Part shown: one piece after another, positions 1 through 7,855 of the stretch
Position numbering within the stretch: position 1 is the first letter of the stretch
Layout: each line of letters starts with the position of its first letter
NCBI GenBank assembly: GCA_963710975.1
Contig: CAVQCG010000001.1
Location: forward strand, 496,001 to 560,000
DNA length: 64,000 nt
DNA from: JBBQXH01 sp963710975
Lineage (GTDB): Bacteria > Actinomycetota > Thermoleophilia > Gaiellales > Gaiellaceae
Reading direction: 5' to 3'
Position numbers and translations under genes: made by a program
The notes under the pieces: generated by a model
What the model was told of the DNA's origin: nothing
The model's input: the letters and a program-made list of their open reading frames with translations, nothing else
Databases searched by the model: none

Positions 1-64
1 TGCCTGGATCAGAGCCTAGATGGCCGCAGGGAAGCCCGCACAGGGCGAGAACAGGATCGCAACG

Positions 65-658
65 ATGATGAGTCCATTCTCGACCCTGGCGCCGTCCGAC
101 CGCGCGGTGGCCGAGGCTCTCAGCCGCGGCTGGTGGCTCCTCCTCGTCTGGGGGATCGTCTCGATCGTGGCCGGGATCGCAGTTCTCGGCTTCGACTGGA
201 CGGCCCAGAGCCTCGCCTTCTTCGTGGGTGCGTGCTTCGTCGTCGCCGGCATCTTCCGGGCAGCCTCGGCCGCTCCGGACCGGGACAGCCGTCGGTGGAG
301 CGTCGCGGTCGGCGCGGTACAGGCGCTTGCGGGTATCGCAATCCTTGCGTGGCCCGAGCCGGGGCTTCTCGTCATCGCGGTGTTCATCGCTGCCTACCTC
401 GTCGTCGGAGGAGTTGTGAACATCGTCGGCGGGCTCGGGGCCCGCGGAGCCGCCGGCTGGTGGCTCGTGCTGATCATGGGGATCCTCGAGCTGCTCCTGG
501 GCCTCGTCGCCCTCGTCCAGCCCACCTTCTCGCTGGCCATCCTGATCGCCGTGATCGGGGTCTGGCTCGTCCTCGTCGGGATGATCCAGTGCGTGCTCGC
601 CTTCGAGGTCCGCACGGGCGGTCCACGGGTCGGGCCGCCTCCCGCACCTGCGACATAA
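65..658 (+). CDS. HdeD-like (DUF308) multipass membrane protein
   Basis: This is a membrane protein of about 197 residues made almost entirely of hydrophobic helices, arranged as three paired-helix repeats with short Gly-rich turns. That is the layout of the HdeD/DUF308 family (acid-resistance membrane protein HdeD and relatives), whose biochemical role is poorly defined. An ATG-ATG pair at 65/68 is the likely start; an in-frame ATG at 20 would add a hydrophilic N-terminal tail unlike the family. The last 12 residues are Pro-rich and probably cytosolic. It is the first gene in the window and has no clear partner. The family call is fairly safe; the function is not known. Confidence 0.75.
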   Translation: MMSPFSTLAPSDRAVAEALSRGWWLLLVWGIVSIVAGIAVLGFDWTAQSLAFFVGACFVVAGIFRAASAAPDRDSRRWSVAVGAVQALAGIAILAWPEPGLLVIAVFIAAYLVVGGVVNIVGGLGARGAAGWWLVLIMGILELLLGLVALVQPTFSLAILIAVIGVWLVLVGMIQCVLAFEVRTGGPRVGPPPAPAT

Positions 659-734
659 GTCCTGCCGCGACCGCGCGCCGCTCGTACCGGTAGAACGTCG
701 AGCGAGCGCATGAGAGCCGAGTCGACCATCTAGC

Positions 735-1264
735 GTGCTCTTCCCGACCGCGACATTCGCGATCTTCTTCCTGATCGTCCTGCCGATCAGCTGGCTGCTC
801 ATGCCGCACCAGCGCGGCTGGTCACCTTCGGCGCGAACGACGACCACAGCTACATGACCGGCGCCCGGGGACAAGGATCTGGGCGACTTCGGATCGAAGG
901 CGTGGATCGCCGAGATCGACGCGTGTGGGGGGCCTGATGGACGAGTTGAGGTCGACCCGGACGTTCGTGGCCTGGGTCGGCCTTCCGATCACCCGTAGCC
1001 GCGAGCAGGCCGCTTCCAGCTCCTGGGTCTACCGCGCGGAAGCGAACAAGCGCCGCGCCGGCGTGGCGTTCATCGACACGCACGACCTCTTCGCCCCAAC
1101 GGCGGCTATGCCGACTACCTGGAGACCGGCGAGGGCGAGCTCGTCGAGATGCGGCTCGGCGACGGTGTGCACTACACGGGCGCTGGCGGGGAGCGAGTCG
1201 CACGCGCCGTCGTCCGCGAGCTGAAACGCCGGTTCGACCTGACGAGCTGGAACCACTCCGACTG
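735..1264 (+). pseudogene. Remnant: MBOAT acyltransferase N-terminus joined to DUF459/SGNH hydrolase
   Basis: From the GTG at 735 the first 29 codons (VLFPTATFAIFFLIVLPISW and on) match the start of membrane-bound O-acyltransferases of the AlgI type. Near 815 the coding sense jumps to another frame and reads like a C-terminal SGNH hydrolase (DUF459): VTFGANDDHSYMTGA, then FVAWVGLPITRS, then AFIDTHDLF, and finally GDGVHYTGAGGERVARAV, ending at 1264. At least three frame changes are needed (near 860, 925 and 1095). MBOAT and SGNH proteins are often neighbours that O-acetylate extracellular polymers, so an original pair appears to have lost over 1 kb between them. The deletion could be real or an assembly collapse. 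Confidence 0.6.
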
Positions 1265-1279
1265 AGCGCAGGTCGGTCC

Positions 1280-2602
1280 TCAGACGACGGCGTTATCGGG
1301 CTTCGAGCGCTGCGCCGCCTCCGACGACCTGAGATCGGTCTTGTACTGCTCGACCTGACCGTGAAGGCGCGAGATCAGCAGCGAGGGCGCCAGCCCGAAG
1401 ACGGCGGCGATGACGAGGCCGGCCTGATTCGAGGAAAGGTCGAAGATCTCGGTGAGCGTGGGGAGCTGGGTGCTCGCGTCGGTGCCGCCGCTCGGGATGA
1501 CGGCGACCGCGAGCGCCGTGACGACAACGCCGCCAACGGCGGCGAGGCCCGAGAAGAGCGGCGTCTGGAGGAGCCGGGCCAGGGAGAGTCCGTAGTCCTC
1601 CTCGGTGATCGTGTCGGCGGCGGCGGCCGAATGAAGTTGCTTGAACAGCCCCACGATCCCTCCGACGAGGTAGAACGCCGTCCCGGCGATGACCTCGCTC
1701 TTGCCCGCATCGGACGCGACGGCAAGCCCCAACAGACCGTATGTCGCAAGCCCGGTGAACAGCACGGTTGCGTAGAGACGGTTGCGTCCGCGGACGATGC
1801 CCTCACGGCAGTCGTCTCTGAAGTCGTTGACGGAACGCCGAACCTCCCGGAGGACGGCACGCGCCGTGGTGTCGTTGTCGCTCGCTGCCTTCTCCCGACC
1901 GGGGCCCTGCTGGCGACCGATGTACCGGGCCGCGTCGGGACCGAGATCCTCGGCCGCGAGCCGGATCCGGCGGAGGAGCTCCGACGCGTTCGGAATCGTC
2001 GATCCCTGGAGTCGCAGGTCGTCGAAGAGGGCCTCGCGAATCAGCACCTCCTCGGGCGCGATCTCGAGCAGCGCCTCCTCGGCACGATGGATGCGAATCC
2101 AGAGGTTCGTGTACCCGGTCGCCAGAAGCCACCGCATACCTGCCGTCGGCGGCTGACCGTCGTCCCCGAGCCCGAGCTCGGAGGCGACGAAGTCGCGCTG
2201 GTCCGATGCCTCCCGGTAGGCGGCGCTGGGCTCGCCGGACTGCCGACGCGCGTGACCGAACGACTCGAGCTGCGCGTTCACCGTCCCGAGAGCCGAGCTC
2301 AGGTGGCCGTAGGCGGCCGTGTTCGCCCCGTCGGCCAGCGAGTAGCGGTGGAGAGCGAGGGAGAGGACGAGCGTGGCGGCCGCACCGATGACGGCGCCGA
2401 CTGCGAAGGCGCCGGCATTGGGGATCCAGTCGCTGACGTAGATCGCGACCGTCGTCGCGCCAGCGAGTCCGGGATAGAGGACCGTCGCCGCCGCCAGCGA
2501 GACGAGCCCGATCGTCCGCTGGCGGCGACCCCGCTCCAACCGGCCGCTGACTCCGGGCGACGCTACCGCAGGAACGCCGAGGGCCTCAGAGGACGACGCC
2601 AT
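1280..2602 (-). CDS. Multipass membrane protein of unknown function
   Basis: A protein of about 440 residues that I do not recognise. From the ATG at 2602 there are two hydrophobic helices (about residues 30-52 and 63-86), then a soluble, charged, mostly helical block of about 190 residues (key stretch LRRIRLAAEDLGPDAARYI), then four more predicted helices. The last of these is near the C-terminus, followed by a short charged tail. The chosen start overlaps the 3' end of the upstream papain-like gene by 17 bp, which suggests the two are co-transcribed. A longer reading frame back to 2740 lies inside the peptidase gene and is unlikely to be translated. Sensor or transport accessory roles are possible but unsupported. 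Confidence 0.6.
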   Translation of the reverse strand: MASSSEALGVPAVASPGVSGRLERGRRQRTIGLVSLAAATVLYPGLAGATTVAIYVSDWIPNAGAFAVGAVIGAAATLVLSLALHRYSLADGANTAAYGHLSSALGTVNAQLESFGHARRQSGEPSAAYREASDQRDFVASELGLGDDGQPPTAGMRWLLATGYTNLWIRIHRAEEALLEIAPEEVLIREALFDDLRLQGSTIPNASELLRRIRLAAEDLGPDAARYIGRQQGPGREKAASDNDTTARAVLREVRRSVNDFRDDCREGIVRGRNRLYATVLFTGLATYGLLGLAVASDAGKSEVIAGTAFYLVGGIVGLFKQLHSAAAADTITEEDYGLSLARLLQTPLFSGLAAVGGVVVTALAVAVIPSGGTDASTQLPTLTEIFDLSSNQAGLVIAAVFGLAPSLLISRLHGQVEQYKTDLRSSEAAQRSKPDNAVV

Positions 2603-3377
2603 ACGCCTCCGTGAACGCGCCGGCCGCGTAGTCGACCGATGCGTAACCGAATCCTCCGTCGCCCCACGCGGTACCCCAGCTGTTGCGGACGATGAAGCGA
2701 TCGGGCGTGTAGCCGACGAACGCGACGGCGTGGCCACCACGCACCGTATTCGGCTCGTAGGTGTCGAGCAGGCCGTGTGTCGCCCGCGCGTCGTCCCATG
2801 TCGCGTCGACGTCGAGCCGAGTCAAGATCGGGCCCTTCGTCGCAAGCCAGAGACGCCAGTCCGATTGGCGCCGGCCCAGATTGAAGTACATCGATGCCTT
2901 CAGCTGCGCCGCCAGCGCGTAGAACGTCTTCGTCTCGCCGGCGTAGAGGCGACCGCTTCCGAACGGGAGGACCGTGTCGCGGACGGCGCCATACTTCCGC
3001 GCGACGTCGAGTGCCGACTTCAGGGTCGTTCCCTCGGAGTCGATGAACGTGGTCGGGCGGTCTGTGATCGGATCCGTCTCCTTCGACGCCATCCACAGGT
3101 AGCGGGGTGAGAGCGGTTGCGTCTGCGCGAGCCGCCCCGCTTTGACGAAGTGCCAGCGGAGAACGCTGTCGGCAAGCGCCCAGCCGACGCATGAGCCGGT
3201 CATTCCCTGGTCACCGATCCTCCACCACGCCGCGCGGAGATCCTTGGATGCGGGAACGGGAGCGCCCGCGGCAACCGCCCGTGACCTCCTCGCGTGCTCG
3301 ACGAGCCAGTCCTGTTCGGTGTTGCGCGACGGCTCGCAGTTCAGGATTCGCTTGACGCTCGTGCGCTTCCTCGGCAC
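2586..3377 (-). CDS. Papain-like (C1A family) cysteine peptidase
   Basis: A 263-residue protein with all the papain-fold active-site features: oxyanion Gln57 and nucleophile Cys63 in GDQGMTGSCVGWALADS, His216 in GGHAVAFVGY, and Asn232 in VRNSWGTAWGDGGFGY. The GTG start at 3377 is preceded by GGAGAA about five bases upstream. Longer in-frame extensions run through the non-coding leader region and look untranslated. No signal peptide is visible, so the enzyme may be cytoplasmic or exported by another route. There is no long pro-domain, only about 45 residues before the active-site block. It is probably co-transcribed with the overlapping membrane protein downstream. The substrate is unknown. 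Confidence 0.85.
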   Translation of the reverse strand: MPRKRTSVKRILNCEPSRNTEQDWLVEHARRSRAVAAGAPVPASKDLRAAWWRIGDQGMTGSCVGWALADSVLRWHFVKAGRLAQTQPLSPRYLWMASKETDPITDRPTTFIDSEGTTLKSALDVARKYGAVRDTVLPFGSGRLYAGETKTFYALAAQLKASMYFNLGRRQSDWRLWLATKGPILTRLDVDATWDDARATHGLLDTYEPNTVRGGHAVAFVGYTPDRFIVRNSWGTAWGDGGFGYASVDYAAGAFTEAYGVVL

Positions 3378-3521
3378 CGGTTCTCCTCTCCGAGTCGAGA
3401 GCACGACCAGCGGGCCGCAGACACCACTCGTGCCATGGGCTACGTAGTGGCCGAGGTGTACCACATGACCGGCGCGGGGACATCGCCCGTCCAGGCATAC
3501 TTCCGGGCGTTCGAACAACCA

Positions 3522-3583
3522 GGGAGCCGCCCGCTCGTCGCGACAGGCGGCATCGGGCTCGGCCCGAAGCGAAGGAGGCTCCC
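3522..3583 (+). promoter_or_regulatory. Candidate structured leader RNA, copy 1
   Basis: GGGAGCC at 3522-3528 pairs with GGCTCCC at 3577-3583. Inside is a second hairpin, CGGGC-TCG-GCCCG (3554-3566). The core from CCGCTCGTCGCG to CCCGAAGCG is almost identical to a second copy at 4227-4288. Each copy lies about 70 bases upstream of the ribosome binding site of a similar secreted transglycosylase-like gene. It does not match the c-di-AMP (ydaO) riboswitch consensus that I know precedes Rpf genes in other actinobacteria. It may be a cis-regulatory RNA or simply part of a duplicated gene unit. Confidence 0.5.
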
Positions 3584-3651
3584 GACCCGCCCGGCTCGAT
3601 ACACGCCTCGGCGCGCGCCTGCGTGGGTTTCGAAAGCAAAGGAGATTGCCC

Positions 3652-4164
3652 ATGAAGGGTTGGCTTCCCGTGCTCGTGCTCGTTGCAACACTCGGCCTTG
3701 CCAGCACCGCCGCCGCGCATGTCAGCGAGAAGGCCCCGATCGTCCACCGCATCGATCACCTTCGGTGGGAGACAAATGCCCTGCGACGGGCAGCGGGACT
3801 CCGGCCCATCCGAACGACGTTCGAATACCGACGGATCCAGGATCGCGACTACCGCCTCTGGGCGGAATCGGTCTGGGAGGCCCGTCGCGACGATGCGCGA
3901 AGCCTGCTTCCGAGGCCCAGAAGCGTCTGGGCGCGCCTTGCCGAGTGCGAGTCGGGCGGCGACTGGGACTACAACGGATCGGACATCTTCGACGGCGGCC
4001 TGCAGTTCCACCCGGACACCTGGACGTCGTACCGGCTTCGGTCATACCCCCTCTACGCGTGGCAGGCCACCCCGAGGCAGCAGATCAAGGTTGCAGAGCG
4101 GGTTCTCGCCGCTCAGGGTTGGGCCGCATGGCCGGCCTGCAGCGCCGCGCTCGGCCTTCGCTAG
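3652..4164 (+). CDS. Secreted Rpf/transglycosylase-like protein, copy 1
   Basis: A 170-residue exported protein with a signal peptide at residues 1-22 (cleavage after the Ala run). A linker of about 65 residues containing HLRWETNALRRAAGL precedes a C-terminal resuscitation-promoting-factor/transglycosylase-like domain. The motif LAECESGGDWDYNG carries the expected catalytic Glu100, followed by GGLQFHPDTW. Such enzymes cleave peptidoglycan glycan strands. The ATG at 3652 has AAAGGAG eight bases upstream; an ATG two codons earlier has no good spacing. Its neighbour at 4362 is a paralogue of identical length with a related leader, so this is a tandem duplication. Confidence 0.85.
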   Translation: MKGWLPVLVLVATLGLASTAAAHVSEKAPIVHRIDHLRWETNALRRAAGLRPIRTTFEYRRIQDRDYRLWAESVWEARRDDARSLLPRPRSVWARLAECESGGDWDYNGSDIFDGGLQFHPDTWTSYRLRSYPLYAWQATPRQQIKVAERVLAAQGWAAWPACSAALGLR

Positions 4165-4226
4165 CAGGAATTCGGGGTGGCACGTCGACGGCCGATGTGG
4201 CACAGTTCTGCCTTCGGCGACAATCA

Positions 4227-4288
4227 GGGAGCTTCCCGCTCGTCGCGGCAGGCGACATCGGGCTCGGCCCGAAGCGGTTCCCGCTCCC
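4227..4288 (+). promoter_or_regulatory. Candidate structured leader RNA, copy 2
   Basis: This is the second copy of the motif at 3522-3583. GGGAGC at 4227-4232 pairs with GCTCCC at 4283-4288, and the internal hairpin CGGGC-TCG-GCCCG is unchanged. The closing stem keeps its pairing although its flanking bases differ between copies (GGGAGCC...GGCTCCC versus GGGAGCTTCC...GGTTCCCGCTCCC), a small sign that RNA structure is being preserved. It precedes the paralogous secreted gene by about 70 bases. The rest of 4165-4361 holds only the AAGGAGG ribosome binding site and no gene. Confidence 0.5.
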
Positions 4289-4361
4289 GCCCGCACAGCG
4301 CAGACGACCCCCAACGCTCGAGCGCTCCTGTGCGGCTTGAGAGAACCCAAGGAGGTTGCCC

Positions 4362-4874
4362 GTGAAGGCACGAGCACTGGTCGGCTGTCTCGTCATCGCC
4401 CTCGGGCTTGCCGTGCCCGCGAGTGCGGTTGATGAAACACCGAACTCGCTCGTCCGCCAGATCGGCCAGTTCCGCTGGGAGACGAATACCGCCCGCAAGG
4501 AGGCAGGGCTCAAGCCTTTCAAGACGGATCCTGCCTATCGCGACGTCGAGGACGTCGCCACGCTCCCGGGCATCGCCGCCGTCTGGCTCTCCCGCGCACA
4601 GACCGCGAGGAAGCTCGACCCACTCCCGACGAGCGTCTGGGTTGCGCTCGCGGAATGCGAATCGGGAGGGGACTGGAACTACAACGGGCCGGACATCTAC
4701 GACGGTGGCCTCCAGTTCCACCCCCAGACCTGGAAGGGCTACAAGCTCCCCGGCTACCCGCGCTTTGCGTGGAAGGCGACGCCGATGCAGCAGATCCTCG
4801 TCGGCTACAAGGTGCTGGCCGACCAGGGCTGGGACGCCTGGCCTGCATGCGCCAGGAAGCTGAAGCTGCGCTAG
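4362..4874 (+). CDS. Secreted Rpf/transglycosylase-like protein, copy 2
   Basis: A 170-residue paralogue of the preceding gene with the same architecture: signal peptide (residues 1-22), linker with QFRWETNTARKEAGL, and a transglycosylase-like domain with LAECESGGDWNYNG (catalytic Glu100) and GGLQFHPQTW. The C-terminal stretch with QGWDAWPAC is shared by both copies and may hold a disulfide. The GTG at 4362 follows CCAAGGAGG with good spacing. An in-frame TTG two codons earlier is less likely. The two copies have diverged strongly in the linker while the catalytic core is kept, so both are probably functional peptidoglycan-remodelling proteins. Confidence 0.85.
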   Translation: MKARALVGCLVIALGLAVPASAVDETPNSLVRQIGQFRWETNTARKEAGLKPFKTDPAYRDVEDVATLPGIAAVWLSRAQTARKLDPLPTSVWVALAECESGGDWNYNGPDIYDGGLQFHPQTWKGYKLPGYPRFAWKATPMQQILVGYKVLADQGWDAWPACARKLKLR

Positions 4875-4877
4875 CGG

Positions 4878-5531
4878 TCAGTTCAGCCGGGCCTGGAGCC
4901 CGCGCAACTCCGCCGTCAAGACCTCCCGCCCGGCGCCGTCGACCGGTAAGGCGAGCCGCAGCTCCGCGGCCCGGATGGCGCTGCCGAGGTCGCCGCGAGC
5001 CCTGAACGACCCGACAAGGTTGTTCAGCATCCTGAGCGCGGTCTCGTGCGGCTTCCAGGGCCGTACGTCTGGCGACCGGACCTCCGCCGTCACGATGCGT
5101 CCTCGGGAGAACGGGTCGAGGAGAACCGGCGGGTCCTCGCCGAAATGGCCGACAACGAAGTGGCCGGGGAGCCCGACGCCTGAGAGGGGGATGCCGGCAC
5201 GCCGCGCTGCCTCGACGTAGACGACCGAGAGCAGGATCGGCAGACCCGTGCGCCGAGCGAGGACGAGGTCGAGCATCGAGTTGTCCGGATGGTCGTAGTC
5301 GTCGCGGTTCCCGACGAATCCGTGCTCGTTGCCAAGGATCTCGCCGACCGCTGCCGCCTCCTCCTGCGGTGGGCCGCCGGCAGCCTCCCTGAGGTCGCCA
5401 CCGAGGCGATCGAGCTCCACCAGTGCGCTCTCGATGTCGACTTGACGAAACGACGATGCCAGCGCCAGCGCGAGCTGGTCGAGCGGTGCATCAGGGCTTG
5501 CCGCGAGGGCGCCGAAGTCGGGGTACTCCAC
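4878..5531 (-). CDS. SirB1-type transglutaminase-like protein
   Basis: A 217-residue cytoplasmic protein of the SirB1/transglutaminase-like family. The N-terminal part is helical. The core YDHPDNSMLDLVLARRTGLP is the family's most conserved block, followed by SVVYVEAARRAGIPLSGVGLPGHFVVGH, which includes the conserved Gly-His-Phe. The C-terminal half (HETALRMLNNLVGSF and on) resembles the TPR-like tail seen in these proteins. It is convergent with the Rpf-like gene and divergent from tatA, with 49 bp between starts. The reaction is not established for the family, and the classical Cys-His-Asp triad is not obvious here. Confidence 0.8.
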   Translation of the reverse strand: MEYPDFGALAASPDAPLDQLALALASSFRQVDIESALVELDRLGGDLREAAGGPPQEEAAAVGEILGNEHGFVGNRDDYDHPDNSMLDLVLARRTGLPILLSVVYVEAARRAGIPLSGVGLPGHFVVGHFGEDPPVLLDPFSRGRIVTAEVRSPDVRPWKPHETALRMLNNLVGSFRARGDLGSAIRAAELRLALPVDGAGREVLTAELRGLQARLN

Positions 5532-5580
5532 GCGCGCATTGTCCCTGAGAAGCGATGGGCCTTCCTGCTACCCTCCCCCC

Positions 5581-5924
5581 ATGCCGTCCGTGGGAATCTG
5601 GGGAATCGCGATACTCGCCCTCATCGTGCTCCTGCTCTTCGGGCCGAAGAAGCTGCCCGGGCTCGGCCGCTCGCTCGGCCGGGGCGCTCGGGAGTTCAAG
5701 GAGACCGTGACCGATCAGACGAAGGAGCTGAAAGAGGCGACGATCGACACGCCGAAGCAGTTCAAGGAAGCCATCAACCCGTTGACGCCTCTCCCGGAGG
5801 ATGAGCCCGAGCCGGTCACTGCGACCGCTCCCGAGGCAGAGCGCGTGGTGACCGTCACCGTCCAGGAAGAGCCGATGCCGGTGCTCCGCCCGTCGAAGCT
5901 CCGCCGGCCGAGCAGAAGTCCTAG
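5581..5924 (+). CDS. tatA: Twin-arginine translocase subunit TatA
   Basis: The N-terminal transmembrane helix WGIAILALIVLLLFGPKKLP, with its FGPKKLPGLGRSLGRGAREFK hinge and amphipathic helix, is the TatA/E signature. TatA oligomerises in the membrane to form the folded-protein translocation pore. A charged tail of about 90 residues follows. As written, the frame runs past 5924 into an Arg-rich nonsense tail. Shifting frame near 5890 gives a natural ending (VEAPPAEQKS, TAG at 5922-5924), so one base is probably missing there. The corrected stop lies in a CTAG that also supplies the stop of the convergent glycosyltransferase. Confidence 0.85.
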
Positions 5925-7262
5925 AAGCCGACGGCGTCTGGCACGCCGCGGCGAACCGGCATCCGGCCGCCGAGCGCGCGATCGAACAGGCCGGCGAGCT
6001 GCCGGGTGAGCACCCGGCGCTCGTATCGCGCGACCACGTCTGCATTCGGGGCCTGCTGAAGCGTCCCCGCCCGGAAGCGCCCGAGCGCCTCACGGAGCAG
6101 CCGCGCCATTCCCTGCGCGTCGGCAGGACGGCACAGGAGCGCGTTCCCCGCCTCGTCGAGAAGATCGCGTGCGTCTCCCTCAGGCACTGCGGCGAGGATC
6201 GGCCTCTCCGAGGCGAGATACTCGTACGTCTTCCCGGGAACGATTCCGGCGCGCATCCCGCCGGGGAGATCGTGCATCGGCAGGAAGAGCAGGTCGGCCG
6301 AGCGCATGAGCTCGATCGACGCGGTCGTGCGCGAGATAGCCGTGGAGGTGGACGAGCCGCGGGTCGAGCCCATCGAGATCGGCGGTCGACATGACCCCTG
6401 CGAGGTGGAGCTCGATCGCCCCGCGCTCGTCCGGGGTGAGCAGTGGCGAGCGCCTCGAGAAGGATCACGTGCGAGCGCGTGAGGACGTCGACGCCACGAG
6501 GCGTTCCGCCGAGCGCACGCCGTGCACGAGCCGCGCTGCGTCGACTGCGGCCGAGCTCGGTGTGCAGATACCCGGTGTGGACGATGCGCATCCGGTCGTG
6601 AGCTGTCAGGGACGGAGGCAGCCCGATGAAGTCGTCCCGCTCGAACCCGTTGGTGATCGTCCAGCCGGCGTTCAGCTCGAGGGAGTTGCTGCCGCAGTCG
6701 TGCGAGTGGCTTCGGCGGTGTTCATGACGACGACGGCAGCCGACGCCAGCGAGTCCCGCATGCGACGGAGCTCGAGCCTGCGATGAGCGGCGCTCGGATA
6801 GATGGTCATCTCGTCGAGCGCCCACGGGTCACGGAGGTCGGCGACCCACGGAACCCCCAGCCGGCTCGCGATCCGGTCAGCCGCCTCGGCGGACTCGAAG
6901 GGCGACATCGATGCGTACACGAGGTCGATCTGGTCGACCATCAGACCGCACCGCACGGTCTCGTCGACCCACCAGCGGGAAAACGGGCTCTCCTTGCGAA
7001 GCCAGCGCTCCGACCGCGCGGCCCGACCGGTCGAGGGGGGCGGCTCGGGAGGCCGGACGCGATGAACCTCGACCTCAGCTGGATACTGGTTGTCCAGCGA
7101 GGTGTCGAGCGGAGTCCAGCGGCCGCCCGTCCCACCGGTACCGGTCACGACGACCGGTTGGTACCCGAGGCCCGGGAGGTGACGGGCGAACGCGACCGAA
7201 CGCTGCACGCCCGCGCCACCGATGGGCGGGAAGTGGTAGCAGAGGAAGAGAACGCGCCTCAC
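5921..7262 (-). CDS. GT4-type glycosyltransferase (interrupted by frameshifts)
   Basis: The N-terminus RRVLFLCYHFPPIGGAGVQR is the classic start of family-4 glycosyltransferases with an acceptor-binding Rossmann domain. DLRDPWALDEM and a C-terminal donor-domain stretch, PGGMRAGIVPGKTYEYLAS, confirm the assignment. The last of these is the usual GxxxxKxxEYLA nucleotide-sugar block. The coding sense changes frame near 6700, 6480 and 6370, so the protein of about 445 residues appears broken. The GTG at 7262 overlaps the stop of the upstream acyltransferase (GTGA). It likely acts at the inner membrane in extracellular polysaccharide assembly. The donor and acceptor sugars cannot be told. Confidence 0.75.
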
Positions 7263-7855
7263 GAGATCGCGACCTGGTCGTCCGCGAACCGCCGCACGAT
7301 CCGAGCGGGCGCGCCGACGGCCACAGCGTGATCCGGCACGTCGTCGAGGACGACCGCATTTGCTCCGATCACCGCGCCGCGACCGATCCGCACCCCCGGC
7401 CCGACGACGACGTTCTCGCCGAGCCACGCGCCGTCTCCGATCTCGACGGGGCCGACGCGATCGATTCCCTGATCGAGAACGGCTCGCGACGGATCCTCGA
7501 AAGCGTGGCTGTGGTCGGCGATGTAGACGTTACGGGCGATCAGAACCTTCCGCCCGAGCCTGAACGAAACGGCTGCGGAGAGGACGCAGTCGCCGACGAT
7601 GCTCGTGCCGTCGCCGATCTCGAGCGCGATCCCCGCAGCCCCGGGCTCGAGGACGTGGAGCCAGGATCCGGCACCGACGAACACGTCGTCGCCGATGGCT
7701 ATCCGACTCTCACCGCTGAGGCGAATGGGTGGCTGGAGAACGCTTCGCGAGCCAAAGGAGGCGAACGCGCCGGAGGCGAGCAGCGAGAAGCCCTTTCCCC
7801 AGGCCCGCTTCGTGAAGCGGTATGTCGCCAGGAAACCGCGCCCGACTGCACGCAT
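7259..7855 (-). CDS. Left-handed beta-helix O-acyl/acetyltransferase
   Basis: A 198-residue protein with hexapeptide repeats (IGDGTSIVGDCVLSAAV, VGPVEIGDGAWLGENVVVGPG, IGRGAVIGANAVVLDDVP) ending in AVAVGAPARIVRR. This is the standard layout of trimeric LbetaH acetyltransferases such as colanic-acid WcaF/maltose O-acetyltransferase types. The catalytic-type His lies in YIADHSHAFEDP. The ATG at 7855 forms TGATG with the restored stop of the upstream beta-helix gene, and its own stop overlaps the next GTG, so the three genes are translationally coupled. It probably decorates a polysaccharide or a lipid-linked sugar with acetyl groups. Confidence 0.8.
   Translation of the reverse strand: MRAVGRGFLATYRFTKRAWGKGFSLLASGAFASFGSRSVLQPPIRLSGESRIAIGDDVFVGAGSWLHVLEPGAAGIALEIGDGTSIVGDCVLSAAVSFRLGRKVLIARNVYIADHSHAFEDPSRAVLDQGIDRVGPVEIGDGAWLGENVVVGPGVRIGRGAVIGANAVVLDDVPDHAVAVGAPARIVRRFADDQVAIS

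Noticed and set aside
3522..4288. ydaO-type c-di-AMP riboswitch
   Set aside because: The gene context fits, but none of the conserved ydaO sequence blocks can be found in either copy; kept only as an unassigned leader motif.
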